Assembly: GCA_004151065.3 (NCBI GenBank)
Contig: NWUY0300023170.1
Span: forward strand, 41,214-55,193
From: Larix sibirica
Taxonomy: Eukaryota; Streptophyta; Pinopsida; Pinales; Pinaceae
Length of the DNA: 13,980 nt
Direction of reading: 5' to 3'
Shown here: positions 1-10,500 of the stretch, piece after piece
Layout: each line of letters begins with the position of its first letter
How positions within the stretch are numbered: position 1 is the first letter of the stretch
Notes under the pieces: model-generated
The model's database searches: none
What the model was told of the DNA's origin: nothing
What the model saw: the letters and a program-made list of their open reading frames with translations, nothing else
Made by a program: the position numbers and the translations under genes

Positions 1-582
1 ATAAAAAGGGATAAGAGTAAATGAGTAATAATGCTTGTACTTTGAGCAAGACTCACCACTAACTTTTATGTATTAAATTGCAAATTTATTAGAGTTATAT
101 CAGTATGTAATCTCAGTAGTATTAACAGAAGTAGGATACCTCCCTTTGATGTCAATTTGTGACAACACTAATTGTAAATGATGTATACAATGTGATCTCC
201 AAACTTTAGTTGGTTTATTCATATAAGTAAACAAATATTGCAGACTGTAATAGAATGGTGTTTAGACCTCTGTTGAGGTAATTTTCAGACCTTGAATAGG
301 CAGCGTTTAATGTAGAATGTTAATGTATTGAGGGCTAACCTTTTAGGTGTTTTGTGTAGGTATCCAGCTATGGCAAGGGAGGCTCTGTGATGAAGAAAGC
401 CTGCTGACTTAGCAGCAAGAAAGACCTCATTTCACAGGCTGTTGCAGCCCTTGAAAAGGTCTCAAAACAAAGGTTGAGAATTCTTGGGTGAGAGCCGAGG
501 GCAAGGAGGCCGAGCCTCATAAAGCACAGATCGAGGTCTGTTTTAGGTCTGGCCAAAGGCCCTTTTTAGCAGGTCGCGAATG
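1..582. other. No recognisable gene
   Basis: AT-rich to about 360, then a more GC-balanced stretch (about 360-580) with a 62-codon minus-strand open frame at 368-556 that resembles nothing I know. It could be unidentified flank of the retroelement relic next to it. Confidence 0.4.
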
Positions 583-870
583 GTGAGGGGTTAAAGGGGG
601 AAAAAATGGTGAGATGAAAGGGATGTAGGATGGAGGAGAAAGAAGGAAAGTGGAGGGAGCTGGAAGGTGAAGAAGGGAGAGGAAGGAAAAGGAGATGAGG
701 AAAGAATGGAAGGCAACGAAGTAGAGGAAAGGCGAGCTTGATGAGAGAGGGGAAAAAGGGCTGGAGAGGAGGAGAAGAGGAAGAGGAAGATGGAAGGAGG
801 AGGAGAAAGGAGAAGAAAGGAGGAGGAAGGGAAAGGAAGGAAAAGGGAGGAAGAGGATAAGAGGAAGACA
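583..870 (+). repeat. Purine-rich (GA) tract with a 66-nt uninterrupted purine run
   Basis: The + strand is almost only A and G. The run 792-857 has no pyrimidine and is preceded by 28 purines (763-790) with a single T between them. The long Ser/Pro/Leu/Phe-rich open frames on the opposite strand are low-complexity by-products of this composition. The tract abuts the downstream (motif A) end of the RTE relic. Confidence 0.9.
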
Positions 871-1130
871 GTAAGGACATAATCAGAATAGTCTCGGAAA
901 TGCCAATGTCTTGGAGCCTTTGAAATAATGCCACTCTGGCGATAGAGTCGAATGCCTTCCAAAAGTCTACAAAGCAACAGTAAACTTTCGAAGAGCGGTG
1001 ATGTGCCTCCTCAGTGATGGTCTAGAGCGTAAGAATGTGATCAATGATTTGGTGTGTTGGTCTGAAGCCTGCCTGTCCTCTAGCTCTGACCTGTCTCCTC
1101 TGTGACCCCCAAAGAGTTGCATATGGAGGA

Positions 1131-1543
1131 CTATAGCATATAGCTTGGAGAAAGTGTGGCCAACCGTGATCATTTTGTAGTTATTGGGATCGGTATTAGG
1201 GCTCGATTTATGGATTGAGTGAATAATATGATGCGTCCACGGTTCTAGGGAGCCAGTGCAAACCAGGTGGTTAAACAGATTGACAAGTGACAATCAAGTG
1301 CTCGAAGGCCATGTTTGAAGAGTTCAACTTGGAACCCTATAGCATATAGCTTGGAGAAAGTGTGGCCAACTGTGATCATTTTTTAGTTATTGGGATCGGT
1401 AATAGGGCTCAATTTATGGATCGAGTGAATAATATGATGCGTCCACGGTTCTAGGGAGCCAGTGCAAACCAGGTGGTTAAATAGATCGACCAAGTGACAA
1501 TCAAGTGCTCGAAGGCCATGTTGAAGAGTTCAACTTGGAACCC
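1131..1543. repeat. Tandem duplication, 206-bp unit x2, inside the RTE relic
   Basis: Unit 1 (1131-1336) and unit 2 (1337-1542) both begin ctatagcatatagcttggag and end at ttcaacttggaaccc. They differ at only a handful of bases plus two single-base indels. The duplication repeats the RT segment from the GFQVELFN motif to the DPNNY motif. Confidence 0.92.
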
Positions 1544-1647
1544 TTCCTCACCGACTCCTCTACTAGAACTCATGGCCCAAACAACTTCCCAGACATCATG
1601 GGGAGTGAATAAGTAACAGGAGGAGGGGGGGGAGAGGTAACCTAGAT

Positions 1648-2117
1648 AAGGGGCTGCCTTGAGATGTCATAAAGGGAAGAGATGTGGGAGAACATGGCTT
1701 TTGGATCAAGATTAGGCGAGAGATGGGAGTGGTGGGGGAAGGTAGCACACTAGAAATGTTTGGGGGAATGAATAAGGGAAGTACTAAGCTCTCGTCGCCT
1801 ACGAGAGATGAAGAGAGGTTTTTTGTGGTGAAGGAGACGACGGTCAGAAGTTTTGGGAGCTGGGTAGGAGGGGTGACCATGGTTGAAGGCAATAAGGGGC
1901 TGCTCCAGGATGTCATAGAGGGAAGAGATGTGGGAGAACATGGCTTTTGGATCAAGATCAGGCGGGAGATAGGAGTGGTGGAATGTTTGGGGGAATGAAT
2001 ATGGGAAGTAGTCAGCTCTCGTTGCCTATGAGAGATGAAGAAACATTTTTTGTGGCGAAGGAGATGACTGTAGGAAGCTTTGAGAGCTGGGTAGGAGGGG
2101 TGACCATGGTTGAAGGC
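1648..2117. repeat. Tandem duplication, about 246-bp unit x2, in the linker of the RTE relic
   Basis: Both units begin aaggggctgc (1648 and 1894) and share gagatgtgggagaacatggc, and both end in gtgaccatggttgaaggc. Unit 2 is shorter because it lacks part of the segment around 1735-1760. The units are clearly more diverged than the 206-bp pair, so this event is probably older. Confidence 0.88.
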
Positions 2118-2239
2118 ATGCTGAAGTTGGGTGAGGAGGTGCTTGTAGTCATCATCATACCACTGGTTCATGGGGTAGAACCCAGGCTTTTGGGAAGAGT
2201 GATCAGAAGTGAGGGCTTTGAGCTAGAGCCGTGTATTTC

Positions 2240-4154
2240 TTCCAGTCAATAAAATACAGATGCATGTATGAGAGTTCAGATTTGTGTACTTTCTGTTCAT
2301 AATTCAGGGATGTGTTGGTAGTTTACAACATTCAGAATTTATTGTTTTGATTGTTTTTTTAGGTTTTAAGCTTTCCTAGATCTTAGGGTTTAAATTGTGA
2401 GCACAGAATCTGATTACCATAATCTGAAATTTAACAATTTCCAGGGGTGTACTTTGCTTCATTGTTGAAAGTTTAGCCAATCTGGGTACAACCCCACTTT
2501 TATTTGGTTTCTATGTCATTTGTGTTTGTCCCCCTCCTTTCAGGGACAAGATGCTCCATGCACTCTTTGATATTATTACTCTCTGTACTTTCAAGTCCCA
2601 TTAGCCCATTTTGGTCATTTGTACATTAATGTAAATTCGTTTCATTTTCTGTATTTTGGAATGAGACTGTTGTTTCCTTTGCCTGGCAACATTGTTCTTT
2701 TTTTTTCTCCTCTAGTTACCCTTTTTATAGAGTTCAATACATTCCTTGTAAGTTTTATTGTGAAGTTTTTGAAATGGACACCTGCTTGTCTATCCATGTG
2801 ACATTTGGTCTGGGAAAGTGATACAAGCATGATAGCTGCCAACACCGGGAAAAAGAGGTCTGTCAACAATGTCGTGCAAAAGAATTTTTGGGTTTTGCAA
2901 TTCATATGAAGGAGATAAGAAAGCATGTGCCAAATGCAATTAACAATGTTGTATAGAGGAATATTTTAGTTCTTTGCATCGGTAGGAAGGTGATAGGAAG
3001 GCCGACATCAAGTGTGATTAATAGCTTATGCAAGTATGCATGCTAGGTTATAACAGTAAGGATTATATTGTCTGCTAATTAGATAAGCACCATTTTTATT
3101 ACACTGTTCCATGGAATTTACAAATTGAGGAAAGTCTTTGTTTCAAGGACTAAAGTGAAATTGTGTAACATTATTCTATATACGAAAGATGTGTTGTGGG
3201 CCCACATGGGATCAAATAATATTGAAATCTTTGTAAAAGAGGAGGAATTTAAACATTAGGTTGGGACTTTCACTCTTATATTTTTGATCACATTATGCCT
3301 TTCATATTCCGTCTGTGAAGATCACTTTTTCTATCACTTTGATGAAATCGGCTGGTTGCTCTGGTTTCTCTCGACTCTTGAGCAGTTTTTAATATATCAA
3401 AGTTCAAACCCGTACAAGTTACAACAGAAAAATGTTGGGAAAAGAGGAAAAGCAATTTTCTCTATTGTGCAAAGATGGTCTGAGAGGTTTGAGAATGCTG
3501 ATTGGAGAGACTGAATTTTCAAGGAATCTACCAGTGACATTTGCTATGCAATGGACATTTAAGCATTGCTTGTGTAGATAGCTATGAAGTATTGACTGAC
3601 TTGGAACAGTTTGATTGGCCTACTGTTGGATATTATAGAAATGAAATTTTTCTGTAGACTTTGAATACTATAGATCTGATGACATGGCAAGAGCCATCAG
3701 GAGAATCTAAATACTGGAAAGCTGTAGCACTTCACTACAACAGATTGCCAAACACAGGAGGAGGACCAACTGCAACGAATGGAATCTATGTATAGCTTTC
3801 CTTGACAGTTGAAATAAAGTTTACTGTTTCATTTATGATATATGGAATTGTAGATACCATGATCATAAAGTTGTGCATGTATAGCTTCAGAATTTCGGAG
3901 GCAAGTTGCTCAACTGAAATTGACAAGTGTTACAATATAAGGGATGAGAGGCAAAACTTAACATTCACACAGCACATACAAATTGGAGATGTGATGCAGA
4001 TCAATAGCTGGAAATTAAAAATCTGCACTGATTTTTGGGGGCTATCACTGGGCAAACCTTGCACCCTTTCATTATGGTTTGAGTCATATTTATATAAAAA
4101 TGGAGGGAAACCGACTGGCCACATTGCTCAACTGTTTTGTTAACCTCCCAATAC
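2240..4154. other. No recognisable gene; AT-rich, possibly intronic
   Basis: Only short open frames occur here (for example 2619-2801, 3284-3514, 3802-4143 on +), and none has a known motif. A 45-codon stop-to-stop frame at 3658-3795 contains KYWKAVALHYNRLPNTGGG, which looks protein-like but is unassigned. If the ARG1 fragment belongs to an intact gene, this stretch lies in its intron. Confidence 0.4.
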
Positions 4155-4508
4155 TAAGTATGATTATTCCTTATTTCTTATACAGACATGAACTTCGAAT
4201 CATCGGTGCATGGAACTCATGCCCACTTTGACAAAATGCAATAAGAAAGGCAAATCAGTTATTAAGTATGATTATTCCTTATTTCTTATACAGACATGAA
4301 CTTTGAATCATCAGTGCATGGAACTCATGCCCACTTTGACAAAATGCAATAAGAAAGGCAAATCAGTCAATATTTCTTCAAGTTTCTTGGGTGATTATTC
4401 CTTATTTCTTATACAGACATGAACTTCGAATCATCGGTGCATGGAACTCATGCCCAATTTGAAAAAATGCAATAAGAAAGGCAAATCAGTCAATATTTCT
4501 TCAAGTTT
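4155..4508. repeat. Threefold direct repeat, unit about 108-123 bp
   Basis: Copies start at 4155, 4263 and about 4387, each with tgattattccttatttctta, then a shared stretch to gcaataagaaaggcaaatca. Copies 2 and 3 carry an extra tail caatatttcttcaagttt that copy 1 lacks. Each unit contains a short inverted repeat (gcatg-gaact-catgc). The copies differ by only a few substitutions, so amplification looks recent. Confidence 0.92.
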
Positions 4509-5339
4509 CCATGTAAAGATTCATGTTTTGTATGTACTTAATTCACTGTGAGAGATCAAAGGCAATGCACTTTTTGACTTTTCCATGTAAAACTAAAAAA
4601 ATGTTTTGGTTGTGGTTAAGATGTGAAATGTATCTATTTGGCATCTGTTAAGAATTTTTTTAAGGATGAGGGTACAACATTGGATAATTCTTGTCAATTT
4701 TAATGTCATAAAAACATATGGAGACAATTCTAAGTTCTAGCCATTTATGGCACTTCTTTTCCCTACTTACCATGCATCCTACAATTTATTTTTGATTCTA
4801 CAATTTATACAGACACTGCTTTTTGACAGTAGAATAGGTAAGATAAAGGGCTTGTACTCATTTGAAGTATAGGATAATGCACAAGAGAGTGGAAAACATC
4901 CTTTGTGTCTATGGATATTCTTCTCATTGATGAGCGAACAATGAGACATGCAATAAGATAGAAAGTATGGGATGGCTGTGCTGTTCAAGTTGTTTGATAT
5001 GTCATTAATATGGAGGTAATACTTCGCATGAGAAAAAGGTTCACAATTAAGGCAATAGAGCCGAATCATATGTAAATTGTCAAGATGATTCCTAAAAGGG
5101 TGAATCATAAGGGAAAGCTTATTAAACTTGGCCAGATCATTTGAAACTTGGGAATCCCCTTTGGTGTGCAGATTTTTCTTGTAGACTAGTGTAGTGGATC
5201 ATGGCCAAGTTTGAAAAGAATTTTCAAGCTTGAAATGACCTTGATCTTCCTCCTACTGGGAAGGTAATAGTGGTTGCTAGGATTTTGGTGGTTGGCCACA
5301 TCTATTTTCCCTGTTGTTTGTTTCCTTCTCTAGCAGCAT
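4509..5339. other. No recognisable gene
   Basis: AT-rich sequence with one 109-codon minus-strand open frame (4779-5108). It has scattered Cys and His but no spacing I recognise as a domain. The 5' boundary of the LINE relic that follows is not visible. Confidence 0.35.
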
Positions 5340-6760
5340 ATGTACGGTTTGAGCTCATTTTCATTAGTTTTATTTGGGGAAAGCCATGGGGGGTCGCAAA
5401 AGAGGTCCTCTTGTTGGCATGGGATGCTTACAAATTAGCAACTGGGTTTGAGGATCCCCCGACAGAAGAGCGCAAGGGGAGGTTTTTCCAGGGAAATGGG
5501 TGGTGTGCATAATGGAGGGGATGCTTCTTGGCAAGTCTTACTTCAGCATTGAATTCTACATGCTCAACGCAGTCAGGGTATTAAAGGTTCTTTTCAATGG
5601 TGTGACATAATTGGGAATGATCAAGCCTTCATGATTGCCATGTTTAACTTGTTTAAGAGGCCGTGGGCAGCTTGGCAGTTTGAGTGTTCCCAAGATGCTT
5701 GGGATTCGGTGTCATAGCCAATTTGGACCTCACCGTCCTTGGTGAATAAGGTGGTTTGTTGGTTAGGTTTTTTAGCAGAAGATTGGCAAAGAAAGGTTTA
5801 TTTTTTGAAAGGTTTTGAGGGATTAGTATCATCAATGACATAACTAGCGTTGTCTTAATCGGCCCCAAATGCCCATTTATTTGGACATGTTTGTTTTGAT
5901 TGTCTTTTTAAAATGTAGTTGCATAGGCTGGGACCATTCTAGAGGGATTGGAAATGGAGGAATGGGAAGCCTTTCTTCATTTATGTGAGCAAGGATCTTT
6001 ATGATATGGTGGGCACACCTCTGGCATTGTTACTTGTGAACATAAAGTGGAGGGTGAAGTGCCCCATGATGTGTTGGTGTCAGAGGTGGCAGTGCATCCG
6101 AAATCTTACTCCTCTTTTAAGGACAAGGTTTGGGGGTGGCTTTTGTGCCAACAAGGATTAGTTGTCTGGCATAGGCTTTATAGAATTGGTGTGGCAGATG
6201 TTGATTCTGTTATGTGTGGTAAGGATGAAACAGTGGAACATATTTATTTTAGATGTTGGGCTGCCAATTTTGTTTTGATCATGGTTTCAAGCTAACTTGC
6301 TAAGTATCTATTCCTCGTTGCCCAATTTTTGTCGAAAGGTTTAATTTTGGGAGGCACTTGAATGATTAGGGATAGTTACAAATCCTTGTGGTACTAAGTA
6401 TGGTTTCCTGTTGTTGTCGTTGTGGCTCTTGGTACGGTGACCCTCTGTTGGCTTTCCTTGAAAATATCGATGTAAAGTTACTTTTCAGGGGATCCTTTCC
6501 CTTCTAAATTAGGGGACTTGAGGAGTTCTAAGCAGGAGTTGGCTAGTCGGCTTTACTTGTGAAAGTCACACTTTGTGTATTTTGTCATGATGTCGAGTCC
6601 CTTTCTCTTAGCGAGCAGGAACATATGCCTGCCTTTTTGGCTTTTTTAGGATGGGATTATTCCAATAGCCCTGTTGTTTGTGTGATGTAACACTCTGATC
6701 TATGATGCACTTATTTGTTCTATGGAGTAATATAAGTAAAATCTTAAAATAAAATGGGAT
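5340..6760 (+). mobile_element. LINE relic: RT C-terminal part, zf-RVT domain and 3' tail
   Basis: In broken + strand frames I read FIWGKPWGVAKEVLLLAWD (about 5365-5430), like the FLWGG...LVAWD..C block of plant LINE reverse transcriptases. Further on come HAQRSQGIKGSFQW, GTPLALLLVNIKWRVK (about 6010-6060), and then LYRIGVADVDSV with CGKDETVEHIYFRC (about 6170-6255), which is the zf-RVT zinc-binding signature with C, C, H and C ligands. Known: zf-RVT lies C-terminal to the reverse transcriptase in plant LINEs. Multiple stops and frame changes mean it is inactive. The 3' end is placed at the A-rich stretch near 6730-6760 (aatataagtaaaatcttaaaataaaa), which is a guess. No RT catalytic motif is visible. 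Confidence 0.7.
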
Positions 6761-7421
6761 CACAATTGATGAAGCAAATTTGAGTGGTGCCTCTCCATAG
6801 GGCTATTAGTAAGGAAGTAGTACCAGAGAAGGACATGCAGTAATCTCCACATTTCTACAGCCATGTGTAACAGAATTGGAGCTTTTTGGATGTGACATCC
6901 TATTATTGTGGGCTTTTATACTTCTCAATTTTGTTTTGCGTTCATTATTTTCAATTTTAATTTCTAGAATTTCTTGTAATGGGAAAGTCTGTATTCTTTT
7001 ACATCAGTAATGAAAAGTTGACACAGCTAAATTTCTAAACCATGTTTTCCCTTGAGCGTCAAACTTATATTATAGGTGGTTATATGGTTTAGCCTATCTT
7101 CTATTTGTTTGGGGAGTGTTGGCAAGTTTATTCTATGGATCTTTTTGAGATACTTTTTTTACGCTGTTTTACAGCTCATCTGGTGCAGTGTCAAACAATT
7201 TTCTTTGACTTGAGAATTTAGACGGTACTTGAGTGTTTGCTTCAATTATGTTCACAATGTTGAGGTTGCTACATGTTATAATTTGTACAAATCATCATTC
7301 ACATTAACAGTTCTGTGCCAATCATATCTATTTTCATATCAAGTTTTATTAATTTGCATATCCATGCTAGTTTCTAGCTCATACAGAACTGCATTAACAC
7401 ACTTAAACATAATCTATGCAG
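6761..7421 (+). other. AT-rich stretch, probable end of an ARG1 intron
   Basis: It ends in a good acceptor (aatctatgcag) at 7411-7421. I searched by eye for the ARG1 segment that should precede exon a and did not find it. The open frame 7229-7528 reads through exon a in the wrong phase. Confidence 0.5.
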
Positions 7422-7511
7422 GAAGACAGTACAAAGACGGGAAAAGTTACGTCAGCTGGGATGTACTTCCTACGCTTCCAAGTTTATCATCTAGACAATA
7501 CTGCAAACACA
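7422..7511 (+). CDS. ARG1: ARG1 exon a (first exon visible)
   Basis: This exon has 30 codons in phase 0. The acceptor is ctatgcag before 7422 and the donor is gtaaga at 7512. It encodes EDSTKTGKVTSAGMYF followed by LRFQVYHLDNTANT, which matches the segment of ARG1 just before the KDP..FFK motif. The preceding exon is not found upstream in the window. Confidence 0.88.
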
Positions 7512-10500
7512 GTAAGATTAAGACATGAGATTTTTTTATTATTAATGCTGATTTTAACTTGCCTTTTTCCTCCAGGTCTTCCTTCTTAAGACTCAAGAGC
7601 ATCTACGTTACTTGTAGTTTGTGTATGCCTTTTGAATTCGTTTATGCTCTTAAACAATTCTTCTCTCTAATTTCATATCTTTTATACTTCAGATGGCAAT
7701 TTCCAAGGATCCAGATGCTGCATTTTTTAAGAAGCTTGATGGTTTTCAGCCATGTGAATTGTCTGAGCTAAAGGCTGGCACACACGTCTTTGCTGTATAT
7801 GGTCAGAAACCTTATATATGTTGAAATGCAGTACTCCATTCTGAGCTGATTTCCACTATTGCACTTGTGTATTAAGATGGAACAGAGATTAAGAGAGCTT
7901 TTATTATCTACCTGTTGAAAGGAATTATCAAGAAGTTATTATTTCCTAACTGTTAATACATGTAAAGCTCGGACAATTTTGCTGTAATTTTATATTAATG
8001 GCTGTATTTTTTCCTTTTCAAGGTGATAACTTCTTCAAGAGTGCAAGTTATACTATAGAAGCTGTTTGTGCTGGACCCTTTTCTGAAGCAAAAGAGAAAC
8101 TCCGTGATGTGGAGGCTCAAATTTTAACTAAACGTATTGAGCTTTCAAAATTTGAATCTGAATATAGGGAGGTGAGTATTTACATTTGGTCATGAAGGGG
8201 CAAATTTGTTGCCTAACTAATCATTGGACCTAAGGAAATCTTTACTGAATAAATTTGCTGTCTCGTTTACTTCTGACAGGTTTTAGCTCAGTTTACGGAA
8301 ATGACTGCTAGATATTCCGAAGAAATGCAAGTTGTAAGTTCATCCGCAGAGCTTTTACACTGGAGTGATTGTTGTTATATACTAGTATCTCATGTTAATA
8401 TGAGCTGTGGTGCAGATGTTGATTATTATATTCATAGAACTGTTCTTTGATTGTTAAAAAAACTTTCTATATATTTCAATAATTGTTAATACACGAGTCT
8501 GTCACTCAAATACGAAAGAGTCTCTTTACCGATGCATCTTTAACTAGTCCTGTGACTCAGCTTCTTGCTCAGCATCGATTAGAGCTTGAAATGGATTGAA
8601 GTCAGCTGCACAAGACCTCTGGACTGTCCTTTTTATGGGAGTTGAATGATTTTTTGGACATCACTTCCACTTCTGGTTTCCCGACTAGCATGCCTTTTGG
8701 CCCAGAATTAGGGTTTTAGGATGTGGTTTCTCTGAAGTTTTCTGAGCTTGCTAACTCTTGGAGTATGGTGCACAAATAAGTAAGGTGCCCATGCTTGAAA
8801 TAGTTTCTATCCACTTGAATGGAATGTTCTTGTAGTTGAGAGATTGCTCCCAGAGATAATCCAGATTCTTGAGTCTGGTCATAGTTAAGATTGCGATTTC
8901 TGTGGCAGGCCATATGAAAGGTGCACATGGTATTCTTCACTTGTTCAAATATTGAAGTGTGTCAGAATTGCAAGGACGAGCTAGAAGTCTTACCCATTCC
9001 CAGGATGAAGGAGAGCCTTTGAGAGGGGTTGAGCCATACTGTCTAGTGAGTGCTTCATAGACGATGGCTCTTTCCATCATTCAAGGAATTCCCTTCAAAT
9101 ACCCCACACCTTCCTCTGGGTCCCAAAAAAGCATCAAGAAACAACTGCATGGCAATTTTCTGATAGCCACACCATTCCGAACTTTGAAGTTCTGCTTTAT
9201 CCACTTCGCTATTGTTTCTGTTGAAGGCTGCATATCCATAAACTGGCACATCAAAGCTTTTTTGTGCAGTGTGTGTAACATGTTCTAACAGCATATGATG
9301 ATTGAAATTGGTGAATGATATTCATTGTTTCTGACAGTTGAACACCCCATTTTTTTTTAGAGACGGCAAGTTTTGACCCTCTATGAATAGCCAAGGCAGA
9401 CTCCCAATGGAAAACATGGAGGGTGAAACTCCATCTTTATCTGTCATGTGTCATGGCTGTTGGTGCCTCTAGTGCCCAGCAGCAGAAAGAGGAAGTCAAT
9501 AACCATTATAAGAAAACCCTTTGGTGAACAGCTGTGGATAGTAGAGAAAATCAGGTTGCGACACATGTTCCTTCACAAAGGAGACCCACTAAACAGCAGC
9601 ATGCGCACAAAATCTACAGAAGCAGAATGCAGATGAAACAGCTAGATCCATGGGTGATCATGCCCAAAGTCTGCCTGCCACCTCTGTTAACCCCTAGCCA
9701 TTTCCATTTGCCTGCAATTATAGTATTTGTACATCTGGTAGTGAGGAGAGTGCTCTATCAGGTTGCGACACATGTTCCTTCACAAAGGAGACCCACTAAA
9801 CAGCAGGATGCGCACAAAATCTACAGAAGCAGAATGCAGATGAAACAGCTAGATCCATGGGTGATCATGCCCAAAGTCTGCCTGCCACCTCTGTTAACCC
9901 CTAGCCATTTCCATTTGCCTGCAATTATAGTATTTGTACATCTGGTAGTGAGGAGAGTGCTCTATCAGGTTGCGACACATGTTCCTTCACAAAGGAGACC
10001 CACTAAACAGCAGTATGCGCACAAAATCTACAGAAGCAGAATGCAGATGAAACAGCTAGATCCATGGGTGATCACGCCCAAAGTCTGCCTGCCACCTCTG
10101 TGAACCCTAGCCATTTCCATTTGCCTGCAATTATAGTATTTGTACATCTGCTAGTGAGGAGAGTGCTCTATATGTAACTTTGTATTAGTAACGTTTGCAG
10201 TCTTCATATAGTTAACGATGAACATCATGCAGCACAGGTAGTAAGTTATATTTGTGGATTTTTCTGGATGATATTTTTATTAGAACTTAGAACCTTATTT
10301 TTATCCAAGGGCAGCTAAGTTTTATTTCCTTTCGATGCAAGCAGATAGATGGACTTCTCAAGACGAGGGAAGCTATCCATGCCTCGTATACTTCAATTCC
10401 AACACTGAAGAGGACCTTCAGTGGTAGCAAAGGCAGGGGGTCAAATAAGGAAGCTAAGGGAGACGCTGGCGTTCACAGCAGAGAATCAAAGCAAGCTAAC

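Larger units (their letters stand above)
880..2200 (-). mobile_element. RTE-type non-LTR retrotransposon relic (end of endonuclease linker to RT motif A)
   Basis: Read on the minus strand from about 2200 down to 880. First comes a linker with NQWYDDDYKHLL and LLRHKKCFFISHRQREL, then an RT approach region GFQVELFNMAFEHL, then DPNNYKMITVGHTFSKLY (about 1141-1193), then RQAGFRPTHQIIDHIL after a one-base frame change. RT motif A follows as CFVDFWKAFDSI with LFQRLQDIGIS (about 900-979). Known: DPNNYR.ITV, QAGFR and FVDF.KAFD in this order are typical of RTE and related plant non-LTR reverse transcriptases. Several frameshifts, two internal duplications and loss of the YxDD half of the RT show it is dead. 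The upstream endonuclease core is not recognised. The coding order means the element's 5' side lies at higher coordinates. Clade assignment is from memory of motif wording. Confidence 0.78.
8334..10344 (+). other. Last ARG1 intron, 2,011 bp, with inserted relics
   Basis: The donor is gtaagt and the acceptor gcaagcag. The other three complete introns are 181, 221 and 108 bp, so this one is roughly ten times larger. The excess is explained by a minus-strand DUF4283-type retroelement relic (about 8530-9294) and a threefold 207-bp repeat (9552-10171). Confidence 0.8.

Noticed and set aside
566-977. Two long minus-strand open frames rich in Ser, Pro, Leu and Phe
   Set aside because: They are translations of a purine-rich tract and have no domain. 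Only the short start near 900-979 carries real RT residues.
1684-2252. Two + strand open frames (1684-1998 and 1947-2252) with similar sequences
   Set aside because: They are antisense to the RTE relic and resemble each other only because of the 246-bp duplication.
3284-4143. Open frames 3284-3514 and 3802-4143 as exons of a gene
   Set aside because: Neither matches the missing ARG1 segments or another family, and I see no consistent splice sites linking them.
4779-5108. A 109-codon minus-strand frame with scattered Cys and His
   Set aside because: I tried copia-type integrase and zinc-finger spacings and none fit.
7998-8195. Independent small protein starting MAVFFPFQ
   Set aside because: It is intron read-through into ARG1 exon c. 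The acceptor at 8021-8022 and the match from GDNFF onward show it is an internal exon.
9534-10103. A 189-residue repetitive protein
   Set aside because: It lies wholly inside an intron with good splice sites, and openness follows from a 207-bp unit divisible by three. It is kept as a repeat and listed as a finding.
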